64,000 nucleotides of DNA from Sphingomonas bacterium (GCF_903642285.1 NZ_CAHJWJ010000012.1:25788-89787), one strand, 5' to 3'. Counted from the first letter of the stretch, positions 52,347 to 62,400 are shown. Notes: generated from the sequence alone by a model not told the origin. Numbers and translations: made by a program.

Positions 52347-52757
52347 TTGCCGCAGAATAACCAGCCCATCACCTGCGCAACGGTGCTACCAAACGGTCGA
52401 ACTGTTGGGTCATACGTTGCAGCCGCTATCGATCAGACGTTGGCCAATACCGGTCCCGGTTCGGGTGCAACATCCGCATTGGACGTCATAGATCAGGTGG
52501 GATCGAGAGGTCCGATCGACTTCAAGCTCAATTTCAAGGGGCTGGCTAACGCGACTTTCCTCGGAGAGGCGGGCAATTTCGCCTATGGTGCGGTGGCTTC
52601 CGGTGTTGGGCTATCTCAAGGGGTCGCCGAGTTTGGGGCGGGTGCCTATGCGTTGAAGAATAGTAAGCTCAACATCAACAATCCCTTCGGCGAAGACAAC
52701 AGTGCTGCCAAGCAGCTACCTAGGGGATATGCGACAAACGGGTGCCGGGGACGATGA
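52347..52757 (+). CDS. Orphan toxin module, polymorphic-toxin-type-44-like
   Basis: A 136-residue protein with no signal peptide. Its C-terminal part reads FLGEAGNFAYGAVASGVGLS, a Gly/Ala helix, then NNPFGEDNSAAKQLPRGYA. The spaced GNFxYGA and NPFGxD motifs recall the bacterial toxin 44 family found at the tips of RHS and other polymorphic toxins. It lacks the RHS core, so it looks like a displaced tip. The start appears to be TTG at 52347 with GGAG upstream, and the open frame continues slightly upstream. Its end overlaps the next gene by 4 bases. Confidence 0.5.
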   Translation: MPQNNQPITCATVLPNGRTVGSYVAAAIDQTLANTGPGSGATSALDVIDQVGSRGPIDFKLNFKGLANATFLGEAGNFAYGAVASGVGLSQGVAEFGAGAYALKNSKLNINNPFGEDNSAAKQLPRGYATNGCRGR

Positions 52758-53251
52758 CAACCCTCATCAGCCCGCTAAGTCATAGGTTTTGGAGAGGGTA
52801 TCTTCTCTCCACACTATCCGCAGCTTGTTGCTTCGCCGTAGTCCATGGGGTTCAGGCGCTTGTCGTAAGCATAGCAAAATACGGTATCGCCGATCCCAAG
52901 CCCAGTGCACTGCTCACGCTTGTAATCTACGAGGCCATACAGGCGGTTGTGTTTTTCGTCTGCGGTGCCATCGCCGTTCTTCCGTTCTGCTACTTGGCGG
53001 ATAGATTTATGAAGATACCGGCAGAAATGGAGACCCGGATAGGTATAGTGTATGGTGCGCTTCTGGGGTTGACCTTCTTGCCATTAGCGGCAGGCTTTGC
53101 GGTATCTGTATTGCCGGAGCCAGACGATCCCACCTTCTGGGCGAGGTGTCTGGAGTTCTTGCTGCCTATGCTAATAGCAGGGGGTGTAGGAGGTATAGTC
53201 TTCGTGAGGAGACGGCACGGCACTGCCGGCCGGGAACCTAAAGCTCTATAA
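52754..53251 (+). CDS. Four-helix membrane protein, putative immunity protein
   Basis: A 165-residue protein with about four membrane helices (LLSTLSAACCFAVVHGVQALVV, AIQAVVFFVCGAIAVLPFCYLA, GIVYGALLGLTFLPLAAGFAVSV, LLPMLIAGGVGGIVFV). The ATG at 52754 overlaps the toxin-module stop as ATGA, the usual layout of toxin-immunity pairs. A membrane immunity protein would suit a toxin acting at or arriving through the inner membrane. No family is recognised. Confidence 0.55.
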   Translation: MTTLISPLSHRFWRGYLLSTLSAACCFAVVHGVQALVVSIAKYGIADPKPSALLTLVIYEAIQAVVFFVCGAIAVLPFCYLADRFMKIPAEMETRIGIVYGALLGLTFLPLAAGFAVSVLPEPDDPTFWARCLEFLLPMLIAGGVGGIVFVRRRHGTAGREPKAL

Positions 53252-53385
53252 GCTGAAATCCACGTCAATGGGGCTGGCGATCGTCGCCGCCTTCCCCCGT
53301 GCGAGCGTCTCGTCGATCGCACCGACCTTCGCGCCGTCGCGGCCTTCGATCGCGTCCACCAACGCCGGGCGATCGTCGGTATAGA
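53246..53385 (-). pseudogene. Gene remnant cut off by the IS66 end
   Basis: About 45 codons ending LVDAIEGRDGAKVGAIDETLARGKAATIASPIDVDFSL. The frame enters from the IS66 terminal repeat at 53386, so only the C-terminus of a former gene survives. The family is not recognised. Its 3' end overlaps the stop of the convergent membrane-protein gene by a few bases. Confidence 0.45.
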
Positions 53386-53415
53386 GTAAGCGGTAATTCT
53401 TCCCCACTGCGCGCG

Positions 53416-53423
53416 GGATATCT
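53416..53423. repeat. 8-bp target-site duplication, left copy
   Basis: GGATATCT, identical to 56176-56183 on the other side of the inner IS66 element. Confidence 0.9.
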
Positions 53424-53508
53424 GTATCCATCCGGCGGGTGCCGCCTTGCCGGCGAGATGAGCGACCGGTCTTAAGCGTGCTCTTACGAGCGAGCTCAGG
53501 AGCGGTTG

Positions 53509-53874
53509 ATGGCACGGGTCATGGTGATGTCAGGTCCGGAGCGGCGTCGACGGTGGGGCGATGACGAGCGCGCGCGGATCCTGTCCGAGGCGTTTTCGCC
53601 TGGGGCATGCGTGGTTCACGTGGCCCGCCGCAACGACGTATCGACCTCGCTGATCTATACATGGCGGCGTAAGCTTCGCCTCGCGGCTGGCGGATCAGTC
53701 GTCGCGCAGCTGCCTGACCCAGGCTTCGCCGAGGCGATCGTTGTCGATGACGGTACGCGGCTGCGAGCTGAGGACGCAGCTGTCGTTCTCGACCTGGCTG
53801 ATGGCGGGCGTCTGAGGATCTTCGCCTCGGCGTCACCGGCGCTGGCGGCAGCGGCATTGAAGGCGATGCGGTGA
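53509..53874 (+). CDS. tnpA: IS66-family accessory protein TnpA (inner element)
   Basis: A 121-residue protein with the IS66 OrfA pattern: RRRRWGDDERARILSEAFSPGACVVHVARRNDVSTSLIYTWRRK, a helix-turn-helix for end binding. The ATG at 53509 follows AGGAG. It overlaps tnpB as GTGA, the conserved IS66 arrangement. Confidence 0.9.
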   Translation: MARVMVMSGPERRRRWGDDERARILSEAFSPGACVVHVARRNDVSTSLIYTWRRKLRLAAGGSVVAQLPDPGFAEAIVVDDGTRLRAEDAAVVLDLADGGRLRIFASASPALAAAALKAMR

Positions 53875-54212
53875 TCCCGTCGGATGCGCGGGTGTGGATT
53901 GCGATGGGCCACACCGACATGAGGAAGGGGATGCAGGGGCTCGCGCTGCTGGTGCAGCAGGGTCTCGGCCGCGACCCGCATGGCGGCGACCTGTACGTGT
54001 TCCGCGGCCGGGCCGGATCGCTGCTGAAGATCATCTGGCATGACGGGATCGGCATGTCGCTCTACGCCAAGCGGCTGGAGCGCGGCCACTTCATCTGGCC
54101 ATCGGCGAAGGACGGCACGGTGTCGTTGTCGCGTTCGCAGTTGGCCTGCCTGCTCGACGGGATCGACTGGCGCAATCCTCAGGTCAGCTGGCGCCCGGCG
54201 AGCGCAGGATAG
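53871..54212 (+). CDS. tnpB: IS66-family protein TnpB (inner element)
   Basis: A 113-residue OrfB with the family core MGHTDMRKGMQGLALLVQQ, LYVFRGRAGSLLKIIWHDGIGMSLYAKRLERG and the C-terminal LSRSQLACLLDGIDW. TnpB is required for IS66 transposition, but its exact role is unclear. The start is GTG at 53871. Confidence 0.93.
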   Translation: MIPSDARVWIAMGHTDMRKGMQGLALLVQQGLGRDPHGGDLYVFRGRAGSLLKIIWHDGIGMSLYAKRLERGHFIWPSAKDGTVSLSRSQLACLLDGIDWRNPQVSWRPASAG

Positions 54213-54223
54213 GCTCATATCGC

Positions 54224-55902
54224 TTGCACCAAGGGGCGGAGGATGATTCATTCTCCCTCGTGGAAGCCACCATCTTGCCCCTTCCGGACGACGTCGCCGC
54301 ATTGAAGGCGCTGCTCGCTGCCACGATCCAGCGGGCCGACGATGCCGAGGCGCGGCTGGCCACGGCCGCGGCGCGCGAGAGCGCGACCCAGGCGATGATC
54401 GCGCACCTCAAGCTTCAGATCGCCAGGCTGAGGCGCGAGCAGTACGGCCCCAGCGCCGAGCGCAGCCGCCGCCTGCTCGAGCAGATGGAGCTGCAGCTCG
54501 AGGATCTGGAGGCCGACTCCGGAGAGGACGATGTCGCGGCCGGAGCCGCCACCGCCAAGGCGACGAGCGTTGCCCCGTTCGAGCGCAAGCGTCCGGTCAG
54601 GAAGCCGTTCCCCGCACATCTGCCGCGCGAGCGCGTCGTCATTGCCGCGCCGTGCTCGTGCCCGGCCTGTGGCGGCTCACGCCTGTCGAAGCTGGGCGAG
54701 GACGTGACCGAGACGCTCGAGGTGATCCCGCGGTCGTGGAAGATTATCCAGACCGTGCGCGAGAAGGTCGCCTGCCGGGACTGCGAGACGATCAGCCAAC
54801 CGCCAGCGCCGTTCCATGTCGTGCCGCGCGGTTGGGCCGGGCCGAGCTTCCTCGCCATGCTGCTGTTCGAGAAGTACGGCCAGCACCAGCCGCTCAACCG
54901 CCAGGCCGACCGGTTCGCGCGCGAAGGGGTGCCGCTCGCCGTCTCCACGCTCGCCGACCAGGTCGGCGCAGCGGCGTTCGTGCTCACGCCGCTCTACCGG
55001 CGCATTGAGGCTCATGTGCTGGCTGCCGAGCGGCTGCACGGCGACGACACCACCGTGCCGGTCATGGCCAAGCTCAAGACCGACGTCGCCCGGCTATGGG
55101 TCTATGTACGCGATGACCGGCCGTTCGCCGGCGCGGATCCACCGGCGGCGCTGTTCCATTACTCTCGCGATCGGCGCGGCGAGCACCCGCGCGCCCATCT
55201 CGCCTCCTGGTCCGGCATCCTGCAGGCCGACGCCTATGGCGGCTATGGCGAGCTGTATCGCGAGGGACGCTTGCCGGGTCCGGTGCGAGAGGCGGGCTGC
55301 TTCGCGCATGCCCGGCGCAAGTTCTTCGAGCTCGCCGATGTCGAAGGCACTGCTCGCAAGCGGAGCCGCGGCGAGCGGACCAGCATGATCTATCCGATCG
55401 CGCTCGAAGCCGTGCGTCGCCTCGACGCCCGTTCGACATCGAGCGCACCATCAACGGCAAGCCCGCTGCGACCCGCCTTGCAGCGCGCCAGGAGATCAGC
55501 GCGCCGCTGATGGCCGAGCTCCACGCGTGGCTCGTCGCCCAGCAGGCGATGCTGTCGCGCAACCACGATCTCGCCAAGGCGATCAACTACATGCTGCGAC
55601 GTTGGGAGGCGTTCACCCGGTTCCTCGACGATGGCCGGGTCTGCCTTACCAACAACGCCGCCGAGCGCGCGCTGCGCTGCGTGCCCCTGGGTCGCAAGGC
55701 GTGGCTGTTCTGCGGCTCTGATCGTGGCGGCCAGCGCGCCGCCATCCTCTACACCCTCATCCAGACCGCCCGGCTGAACGATGTCGATCCGCAAGCATGG
55801 CTAGCCGACGTCCTCGCCCGCATCGCCGATCATCCCGCCGCCCGGGTGGACGAGCTGCTGCCCTGGCACTGGCGGCAGCCACGGGCTGCGCTCGCCGCCT
55901 GA
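54224..55902 (+). pseudogene. tnpC: IS66 transposase TnpC, frameshifted (inner element)
   Basis: The frame encodes an N-terminal coiled coil (RADDAEARLATAAARESA), the zinc-finger-like PCSCPACGG region and the DDE domain (HGDDTTVPVMAKLKT, LQADAYGGY), then breaks near 55430. The next frame continues FDIERTINGKPAATRLAARQE through NNAAERALRC and LPWHWRQP to 55902. Restoring one base at the break (GACGCCC|GTTCGAC) rejoins both parts. The transposase is therefore split unless this is a sequencing error. The start is TTG 54224 or GTG 54260. Confidence 0.88.
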
Positions 55903-56147
55903 TGGCGCAGGTCAACAAGGTCCACTCGGTAAGGACGCTCGCGCTCGTCGCGCGTGACCTCGGCACCGATGAAGACTGGCTCGCCGAACTCGCGAACGGA
56001 ATGGACCGGGAGGATGGCCTGATCTGGGTCTACGCCATTGACGAGGAGGACGGCATCATGGCGTTCACCGACATCGGCGTCGAGAACCTCGCCACCCTCA
56101 TCGACGATCTGGGCTCGTCTCGACCGCACCAGCCCAACGGCCGCTGA
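55902..56147 (+). CDS. Small accessory protein of the inner IS66 element
   Basis: An 81-residue acidic protein (LALVARDLGTDEDWLAELANGMDREDGLIWVYAIDEEDGIMAFTDIGVENLATLIDDL). Its ATG overlaps the tnpC stop as TGATG, and it lies wholly within the element, 28 bp before the right end. IS66 elements sometimes carry a fourth passenger gene. No function is recognised. Confidence 0.65.
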   Translation: MAQVNKVHSVRTLALVARDLGTDEDWLAELANGMDREDGLIWVYAIDEEDGIMAFTDIGVENLATLIDDLGSSRPHQPNGR

Positions 56148-56175
56148 CCGCCCGAGGCCTTTGCCGGATGGCTAC

Positions 56176-56183
56176 GGATATCT
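56176..56183. repeat. 8-bp target-site duplication, right copy
   Basis: GGATATCT, identical to 53416-53423. Confidence 0.9.
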
Positions 56184-56217
56184 GTGTTCGATGTAACAAG
56201 TTTCGAACGTGGTTTGC

Positions 56218-57799
56218 TCAGGCGGCCTGAGCGATGTCGTTCATTTCGAACATTGCCTGGGCGGCGTTTGCATTGACCCAGTTCGCCGGAAGCAGATCGT
56301 CGATCGGATCGCCATCGCGCCTGGTGACGACGCGGGCCAGCACGTCGGCAAGATAGGCGTTTGGGTTGATAGCGTTGAGCTTGCAGGTTTCGACCAGCGA
56401 TGCGATCGCTGCCCAGTTCTCGGCACCCAGTTCATGCCCGGCGAACAGCGCGTTCTTGCGCTGGAGGGCGACCGGTCGCATCGATCGCTCGACCGGGTTG
56501 TTGTCCAGGACGATCCGGCCATCTTCGAGGAACCGGCCCAGGCCGACCCAGTGGTTGAGCGCGTAGTTGATGGGCCCCAGCGTCGGGGAGCCGCTGAACA
56601 TGCGGCGGCGCTTCTCGTCGAGCCATTGGCGCAGATCCTCGACCAGGGGCTGCGACCGCGCCTTTCGGATTGCAAGACGCTCATCGGGCGCGCGACCGTT
56701 GATCTCGCGTTCGATCTCATAGATCTGACCGATGCGCTGCAATGCCTCCTGCGCGATCGGCGCGGTATCGCCCTTGGCGGCGTCGAAGAAGCCGCGCCGC
56801 ACATGCGCCCAGCAGTAAGCAAGCACCGACGCGCCGCCGGGACGGTTCGCCTTACCGAACTGACCATAGGCCTCATAGCCATCGACCTGTAGGATCCCGT
56901 AATAATCGGCAAGGAGCTTCGCCGCCCACATGCCGCCCCGGCCTGGCATGTATGTATAGATCGCCGGCGGGTCGGCACCGCCATGGGCACGATCGTCGCG
57001 GGCGATCGCCCAGAGATAGCCGGTCTTGGTCTTACCTGTCTTCGGTGCCAGCACGTTGGCGGTGGTCTCATCGACGAACAGCCGGGAACCGGCGAGTAGT
57101 TGCTGCTTCTGTAACGCGACGATCGGCTTCAGATACCCGGCAGCACGACCCACCCAGTTGGCGAGCGTCGCTCGACCGATCTCCACACCCTGGCGCGCCA
57201 TGATCTGCGCCTGCCGGTAGAGCGGAAGATGATCGGCATATTTCTTGACCAGAACATCGGCGAGCAGCCCCTCGCTCGGAAGACCGCCAGGCACAATGTG
57301 CTTCGGCGCCCGTGCCTGCGCAACCCCGTCGCCGCACGAGCGGCAGCCCATCTTCGGCCGCACCGTCACCAGCACGCGGTACTGCGCAGGCACGATGTCG
57401 AGCCGCTCGGCCCGGTCCTCGCCGATCCGGTGCAGTGTGCCGCCGCACCCTGGGCAGGCGCAGACGTCCGGCGATCTCGATCTCATAGCGTACAAGATGA
57501 GCCGGCAGTGATGACCGCGGCTCGTCGGAAGCGTGCCTTTTCGATGGCGCGCCACTGGCACGCTCGATCCATTCCGCGCTCTGCTCCTGGATCAGATCGA
57601 CCTTGCCCATCGCGACGTCGGTATCCTCGAACGTCAGCAACAGCTGAGCGGACGCCATCTTCTCCGATCGCTTGCCGAAGTGCATCCGATTGAGAACATC
57701 CAGAAGATGCTGTAGCCGGGCGAAGCGAAGTCGCTCGGCGATGATCATCGCCTTCAGTGCACCGACATCGTCGGGGAGGTGATCAGCGGTCCCGTCCAC
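56218..57799 (-). pseudogene. tnpC: IS66 transposase TnpC, frameshifted (outer element)
   Basis: The N-terminal part starts at the GTG at 57799 (DDVGALKAMIIAERLRFARLQHLL...MHFGKRSEK, the IS66 N-domain). It goes out of frame near 57471-57487, at a GAGATC direct repeat. The other frame then runs SPDVCACPGCGGTLHRIGEDRAERLDIVPAQYRVLVTVRPK through the DDE residues (VDETTANVLAP, LQVDGYEAY, NNPVERSMRP) to 56218. The break lies exactly before the CxxC zinc-binding region. The protein is divergent from that of the inner element, so they are different IS66 types. Confidence 0.85.
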
Positions 57800-57866
57800 G
57801 ACACGATTTCAGCATATCGTGTCACCTGCGCAACGGCTTTTCGGCAGGACGATTCGAGCGTGCGAC

Positions 57867-58220
57867 CTATTGCGCCATCACCGGCCGGGCCACTTTCGGC
57901 GCGTGAACACGCGACCAGTCGAGCCCCTCGATCAGCGCTCCGGCTTGCGCCGCCGACAGGCTCATCACGCCGTCGCCGAACCGCGGCCAGCGGAACTTGC
58001 CGGTCTGAAGCCGCTTGGTCACCAGCACGAGACCGGTGCCATCCCACAGCAAAAGCTTGATGCGATCGGCCCGCTTGCACCTGAACACGAAGAGGATTCT
58101 CGAGAACGGATCGCGCTGAAGCTCGTGCTCGACCAGCGAGGCGAGACCCACCATGCCCTTCCTGAAGTCGACCGGCTTGACCGCTACCAGCACTTTCAAC
58201 GGTCCCGGCGGGATGATCAC
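57867..58220 (-). CDS. tnpB: IS66-family protein TnpB (outer element)
   Basis: The 117-residue OrfB reads LKVLVAVKPVDFRKGMVGLASLVEHEL, ILFVFRCKRADRIKLLLWDGTGLVLVTKRLQTGKFRWP and LSAAQAGALIEGLDW. The start is GTG at 58220, overlapping the tnpA stop (GTGA). It lies 67 bp upstream of tnpC. Confidence 0.93.
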   Translation of the reverse strand: MIIPPGPLKVLVAVKPVDFRKGMVGLASLVEHELQRDPFSRILFVFRCKRADRIKLLLWDGTGLVLVTKRLQTGKFRWPRFGDGVMSLSAAQAGALIEGLDWSRVHAPKVARPVMAQ

Positions 58221-58624
58221 CGCGCCACCTGCGCCGCCAGCAATACCCGCTCGATATGATCGGCGCTGACCCCGTCCGGAACCCGGATCGTCAAGCCGCC
58301 GAGCTCGATCAGGATTTCCCCGCGCGCGCCATCAGACCTGGTCGGCTGATCCACAACCGCGGGCACGAACGCCGTATCGCTGCTTGTCTCCATCCGCTCC
58401 CGCACCTCGCGTCGCCAGGCGTAGAGATGCTGCGGCAGCATGTCGTTGCGCCGCGCGATCTCCGCGACATTCGCGTGCGCCACCATGCTCTCGGCGATGA
58501 TCCGCGCCTTCGCCTCCGGCGTCCAACTTCGCCGCACTCGACCCGCCGGGATCACGTCCATACGCTGAGGCTGCAAATGTGCGCTCGTTTCGAAAGAGCT
58601 TTCGAACGTCGCTACATCGTCCAT
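58217..58624 (-). CDS. tnpA: IS66-family accessory protein TnpA (outer element)
   Basis: A 135-residue OrfA with RRSWTPEAKARIIAESMVAHANVAEIARRNDMLPQHLYAWRREVRER, the helix-turn-helix pattern of the family. The ATG at 58624 lies 83 bp inside the right terminal repeat. An ACCCCGAT/ATCGGGGT hairpin (58635-58655) sits in that leader and may shield the gene from outside transcription. Confidence 0.88.
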   Translation of the reverse strand: MDDVATFESSFETSAHLQPQRMDVIPAGRVRRSWTPEAKARIIAESMVAHANVAEIARRNDMLPQHLYAWRREVRERMETSSDTAFVPAVVDQPTRSDGARGEILIELGGLTIRVPDGVSADHIERVLLAAQVAR

Positions 58625-58707
58625 CACTACATACACCCCGATCCCAAATCGGGGTCACCATAACGGCTTCAGCCATCGCGAAAATGTGGGAGGAAATTAC
58701 CGCTTAC

Positions 58708-59043
58708 CTTCGTAACCGGCAGGAACGTGTTGTTCCAATAGTCATATTCCGTCCGGATTTCCCCGTTCGTCCCGCATGTTGTCGTATCGCCGCATATTCG
58801 GACGACGATCGGTCGCGTGATGGTGCCGCTGCCAGTATCATGCGACTCATACTGGACGTATGTCATTCGCCGAACGCCTGAGGCATCCGCTGGCGCGGCT
58901 TCCGATGTCAGCTGCCCGTTTGCGTCGTAGGTATAGTCGGTTTCCCGATTTAGCGCGTCTCGGTGCCATACCGGACGATTGCAGGTAAACTGCCCGCAAT
59001 TGGGATCAAAATTATTGGTTTAAACAAGATCGGCCAGGTTGGA
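58708..59043 (-). pseudogene. Fragment of another RHS gene
   Basis: This ~335-bp stretch is nearly identical (only scattered changes) to 62036-62375 inside the intact minus-strand RHS gene and lies in the same orientation. It encodes FDPNCGQFTCNRPVWHRDALNRETDYTYDANGQLTSE... and ends at the IS66 terminal repeat. At its upstream end an in-frame TAA (NLADLV*) and drift show decay. It is a remnant of a tandem RHS copy, the rest of which was lost at the IS66 boundary. Confidence 0.85.
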
Positions 59044-59065
59044 GGTGCCGAGTTAAACAAACTCG

Positions 59066-59476
59066 TCATTGCCTCAAGATTTTTTCCGCATGATCAATTT
59101 TAAGTCTTTCCCCCGAGAAACGCAGATTCATCGAAAGTAAACGCGCTTCTATTATTCTACCTGCCAAAACCTTATTGGGCCTGACGAGAACATCACCCTC
59201 TCCAGCCAATATATCTCGGGAGTAATTCGCAAACTGCCTATGCATCATCTCGGGAAAGGCAGGAGGCCAAGCCACAATCCTAATGCTAACTCCCTGACAC
59301 AGCCTGCTAGGAACGGCAAGATACGCGGGGCGTATCGCTATCGAAACAGTATTCCGCAGATATGCATCCCCCTTTTGGTTTTGATAAACCCAACAACGTT
59401 TTATAATCGAGTTAGCCTCAGAATTACAAGACACTAGAACAGAAGCCAAAGCTAAAGGGACTATTTTGCTTTTCAT
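59066..59476 (-). CDS. Lipoprotein after the RHS metallopeptidase tip, putative immunity protein
   Basis: A 136-residue protein. The N-terminus MKSKIVPLALASVLVSCNSEAN is a lipoprotein signal (lipobox LVSC, Cys at 17). The rest is a small mixed-fold domain with two further Cys in its N-terminal half and Lys/Arg-rich C-terminus. It starts one base after the RHS stop (TGA, A, ATG), so translation is coupled. A membrane-anchored periplasmic protein is the expected form of immunity to a toxin acting in the periplasm. No family is recognised. Confidence 0.65.
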   Translation of the reverse strand: MKSKIVPLALASVLVSCNSEANSIIKRCWVYQNQKGDAYLRNTVSIAIRPAYLAVPSRLCQGVSIRIVAWPPAFPEMMHRQFANYSRDILAGEGDVLVRPNKVLAGRIIEARLLSMNLRFSGERLKIDHAEKILRQ

Positions 59477-59477
59477 A

Positions 59478-62400
59478 TCAATATATCGGACAGTTCGTTC
59501 CAGGGAACGGCTGTTCGTATTTGGGCGGAGAGCCATTAGAAACTTGAATACAGCTCGCATAAGCACCCTCCCTTATTGCATTCCGACGAGCTTGCGGCGA
59601 CATGCCTGGTCGAAACCGCGTACCAGATTGACCAGCAGCCTCATCGACAGCTGCTTCAGCGGAAAAGGCAATTCGTTCACGGTTTTCTACGTCTGCTAAC
59701 GATCGATACGGTCCCCAACCACGATCGAGAATACCGTGCGTAGTTTCGTGAGTAATTACCCCTATAAGAGACTCGCCATCTGCTTTGATCAGACCGAAAT
59801 TAATGCCGATACTAGTAATATCACTTGAAGTGCTTGATTGTCCGTAGTCGGGTGTATTGCTGATCGAAGAAATTGTTACACCATTTTTCTGTCCTTCGTT
59901 CCCTAAGAACTTTGTGATCGAGCTTGCGATATTATTGCCTGGTATCCTCGTACCGATATTTGGAACTTTTGCTAGCTGAGAGATATCGCGGACGGCTTTT
60001 TTTACATCATTACAAGTACCCTCGGTATCACAGGTATAATCTCCCGTTGGATCGCCGTGATCCACCGGATCGTTGGCCACATAGGCATAGAGATTGACCT
60101 GATCCTTGTACCCGATCGGATCGGTCTGCATGAACCGGCCGAGCGAGGGGGAGTACATCCGGGCCTTGTAATAGTACATGCCGAGCTCGGGCAGCCAGAT
60201 CTGACCGGTATACTGGAACCGCCCGGTGTTGCCGGCATTCGGGATGCCGTACTCGTCATACGCGTTGATGGCGGTGCGCCCAAGGCTCGGCTCGTACAGC
60301 GCCACGATCGAGCCCTCGTGATCCGCGAACAGATAGCGCGTGTCGGACAGGGTCGGCCCCTCCTGCCAGATCTCCGGCGTGTCCGCCCCCACCCCCGAGA
60401 CGTAGCGCCGGAGCAAATTGCCCGACCCGTCATACTCCGCCGCCAGCGCGTCCCCGTCGTACAGATACTGCGTCGTGCCCGTGCTCGTGCCCGATGTCTG
60501 GTACAGCCGGCCCAGCGGATCGTAGACGATACTCAGACCCGCCGATGTCGAGGTGAGCCGGTTCTCGATGTCGTAGGCATAAGTGGTCGTCCCGTCCGAG
60601 GTCAGGTTCCCGTTCGCGTCATATTGGAACGTCGCAGGACCCGCGCTGCTATACTGGTTCAGTCCGTTCGCCGCATACGCCCGGTTCACGTTCACCGCGC
60701 CGGTGAACGCATAGCCGTCATTGCTGCGGGCCTCGCTCGTGATCTGGCTCGCCGTGTTGTACCCAAGCGTCGTCGTGGTCCCCGCACCGCCCCCCGTCAG
60801 GTCCTGGATGCCCAGCGTCTGCAGCCGGCCGACCGGATCATAGCCATAGCTCACCGCACCCCCGAAGTCGGTGCTGATACGACCCGCCGCGTCATAGCCC
60901 TTCAGGTTGCGCTGCCCGCCGTCGCTCGCCAAGGTCTGCACCGGACGGTCCAGCGCATCATAGGTGAACGAGAACCATGCGCCGTCCGGATGCGTCACCC
61001 GCGTCCGGTTGCTCCCCGCGTCATATTGATAAGCCAGCGTCCGCGCGGTGCCCGCCATCGCGGTCGTCCCCGACAGCAGCCGGCCCAGCCCGTCATACCC
61101 CCGCGTCACCGCATCCCCGCCGCTCGCGCTGTCGAACCGCGCCGCGGTCATCTCGCCGGCCACGTCGTACGCGTAATACACCCCCCGCGCGCCGCCGTTC
61201 GGGTACGTCTTCGATACCAGCCGGTTTGATGCGTCGTAGGCGTAGGCGATCGTCCGCCCGTCGCGCTTCCTCAAGGACGTCCGGTTGCCCACCGCGTCAT
61301 AGCCGTACGCCTCATAATCGCTCGCGTTCGTCTGCCCCGCGCTCGTCGGCGACGGAAAATTCCACTGCACCTGCCGGTCATACCCGTCATACGCCATCGT
61401 CGCCAGGTTGCCGTTCGCATCCGTCAGGCTCAGCTGCTTGCCGTCCGCGCTGTATGTGTAGGTCGCATAGTCCTGCTGCAGCGAGGTCCCATACGCCTTG
61501 GTGATCTTCAACAGCTGACCGCCCGCGTCGTAGCTGTTATAGGTCACCCGGTCCGGTCCGTCGCTCCCTTGGCTACCCAGGCTGCACGCGCTCGCCGGCA
61601 GCGAGCCGAACGCCGATGCGTTCAGCCGCTCCGCCGTGCAGGTCAGTTGCCCCCGGTCGTCATACGCCTTGTCGGCGACCGTGTAAGGTGTGCCCCCCGA
61701 CGACACCGCGTCGCGCACCGCGTAGCGCCGGCTGTCGTAGCTGGTGTCCGTCCGGTCGGTCTCGTTCAGCGAAGGGTTGGTCGGATCGCTCACCCATCCC
61801 GTCTGCACCCGCACGACCTTGTCGTCCGCATCGCGGTAGCTGTAAAGTTTGGCTGGGTGGTTGCCGCTCGCGTCCTTGCCGCCGATGTCCCAGATCTTGC
61901 GGCCCAGCACATCGTAGCGCATGAAGACGGTGTCGTCCGTGCCCGGCAACGGACCATCCATCGATAGCATTCGGCCGGCGTTGTCGTAGGTATAGGTCGT
62001 GGTCAGCGTGATCCCGTTCGCCGCGTCGATCTGACGCTTTGTGACCGGCAAGAACGTGTTGTTCCAGTAGTCATATTCCGTCCGGATTTCCGCATTCGTC
62101 CCGCATGTTGTCGTATCGCCGCATATTCGGACGACGATTGGTCGCGTGATGGTGCCGCTACCAGTATCGTGCGACTCGTACTGGACGTATGTCATTCGCC
62201 GAACGCCTGAGACATCCGCTGGCGCAGCTTCCGATGTCAGCTGCCCGTTTGCGTCGTAGGTATAGTCGGTTTCCCGATTTAGCGCGTCTCGGTGCCATAC
62301 CGGACGATTGCAGGTAAACTGCCCGCAATTGGGATCAAAGTAATCCGTCTCAACAAGATCGCTCAAGTTGGCGTTAGGTTTTGCTTTCTTTCGTGCGCTG

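Larger units (their letters stand above)
53424..56175 (+). mobile_element. IS66-family element (inner), nested in the outer IS66
   Basis: A 2752-bp element bounded by imperfect inverted repeats GTATCCATCCGGC (53424) and GTAGCCATCCGGC (complement ending 56175), 15 of 20 terminal bases matching. It carries tnpA, tnpB, tnpC and a small accessory gene on the plus strand. It is flanked by perfect 8-bp duplications, the size IS66 elements generate. It lies 38 bp inside the left end of the outer IS66, so it arrived later. Confidence 0.92.
53386..58707 (-). mobile_element. IS66-family element (outer), split by a second IS66 element
   Basis: The ends are inverted repeats: GTAAGCGGTAATT at 53386 and its complement ending at 58707, 18 of 22 terminal bases matching. 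The GTAAGCG start is typical of IS66. The element carries tnpA, tnpB and tnpC on the minus strand and would be about 2.56 kb without the nested element at 53424-56175. The flanking octamers GGTATAGA and CTTCGTAA do not match, so no target duplication remains. An adjacent deletion or recombination between copies is the likely reason. Confidence 0.8.

Noticed and set aside
56193..58615. Alternative IS66 ends GTAACAAG (56193) and GTAGCGAC (complement ending 58615) for the outer element
   Set aside because: The similarity is partial (11 of 15), and these ends would leave the tnpA start outside. The 53386/58707 ends match better, and the RHS homology begins exactly at 58708.
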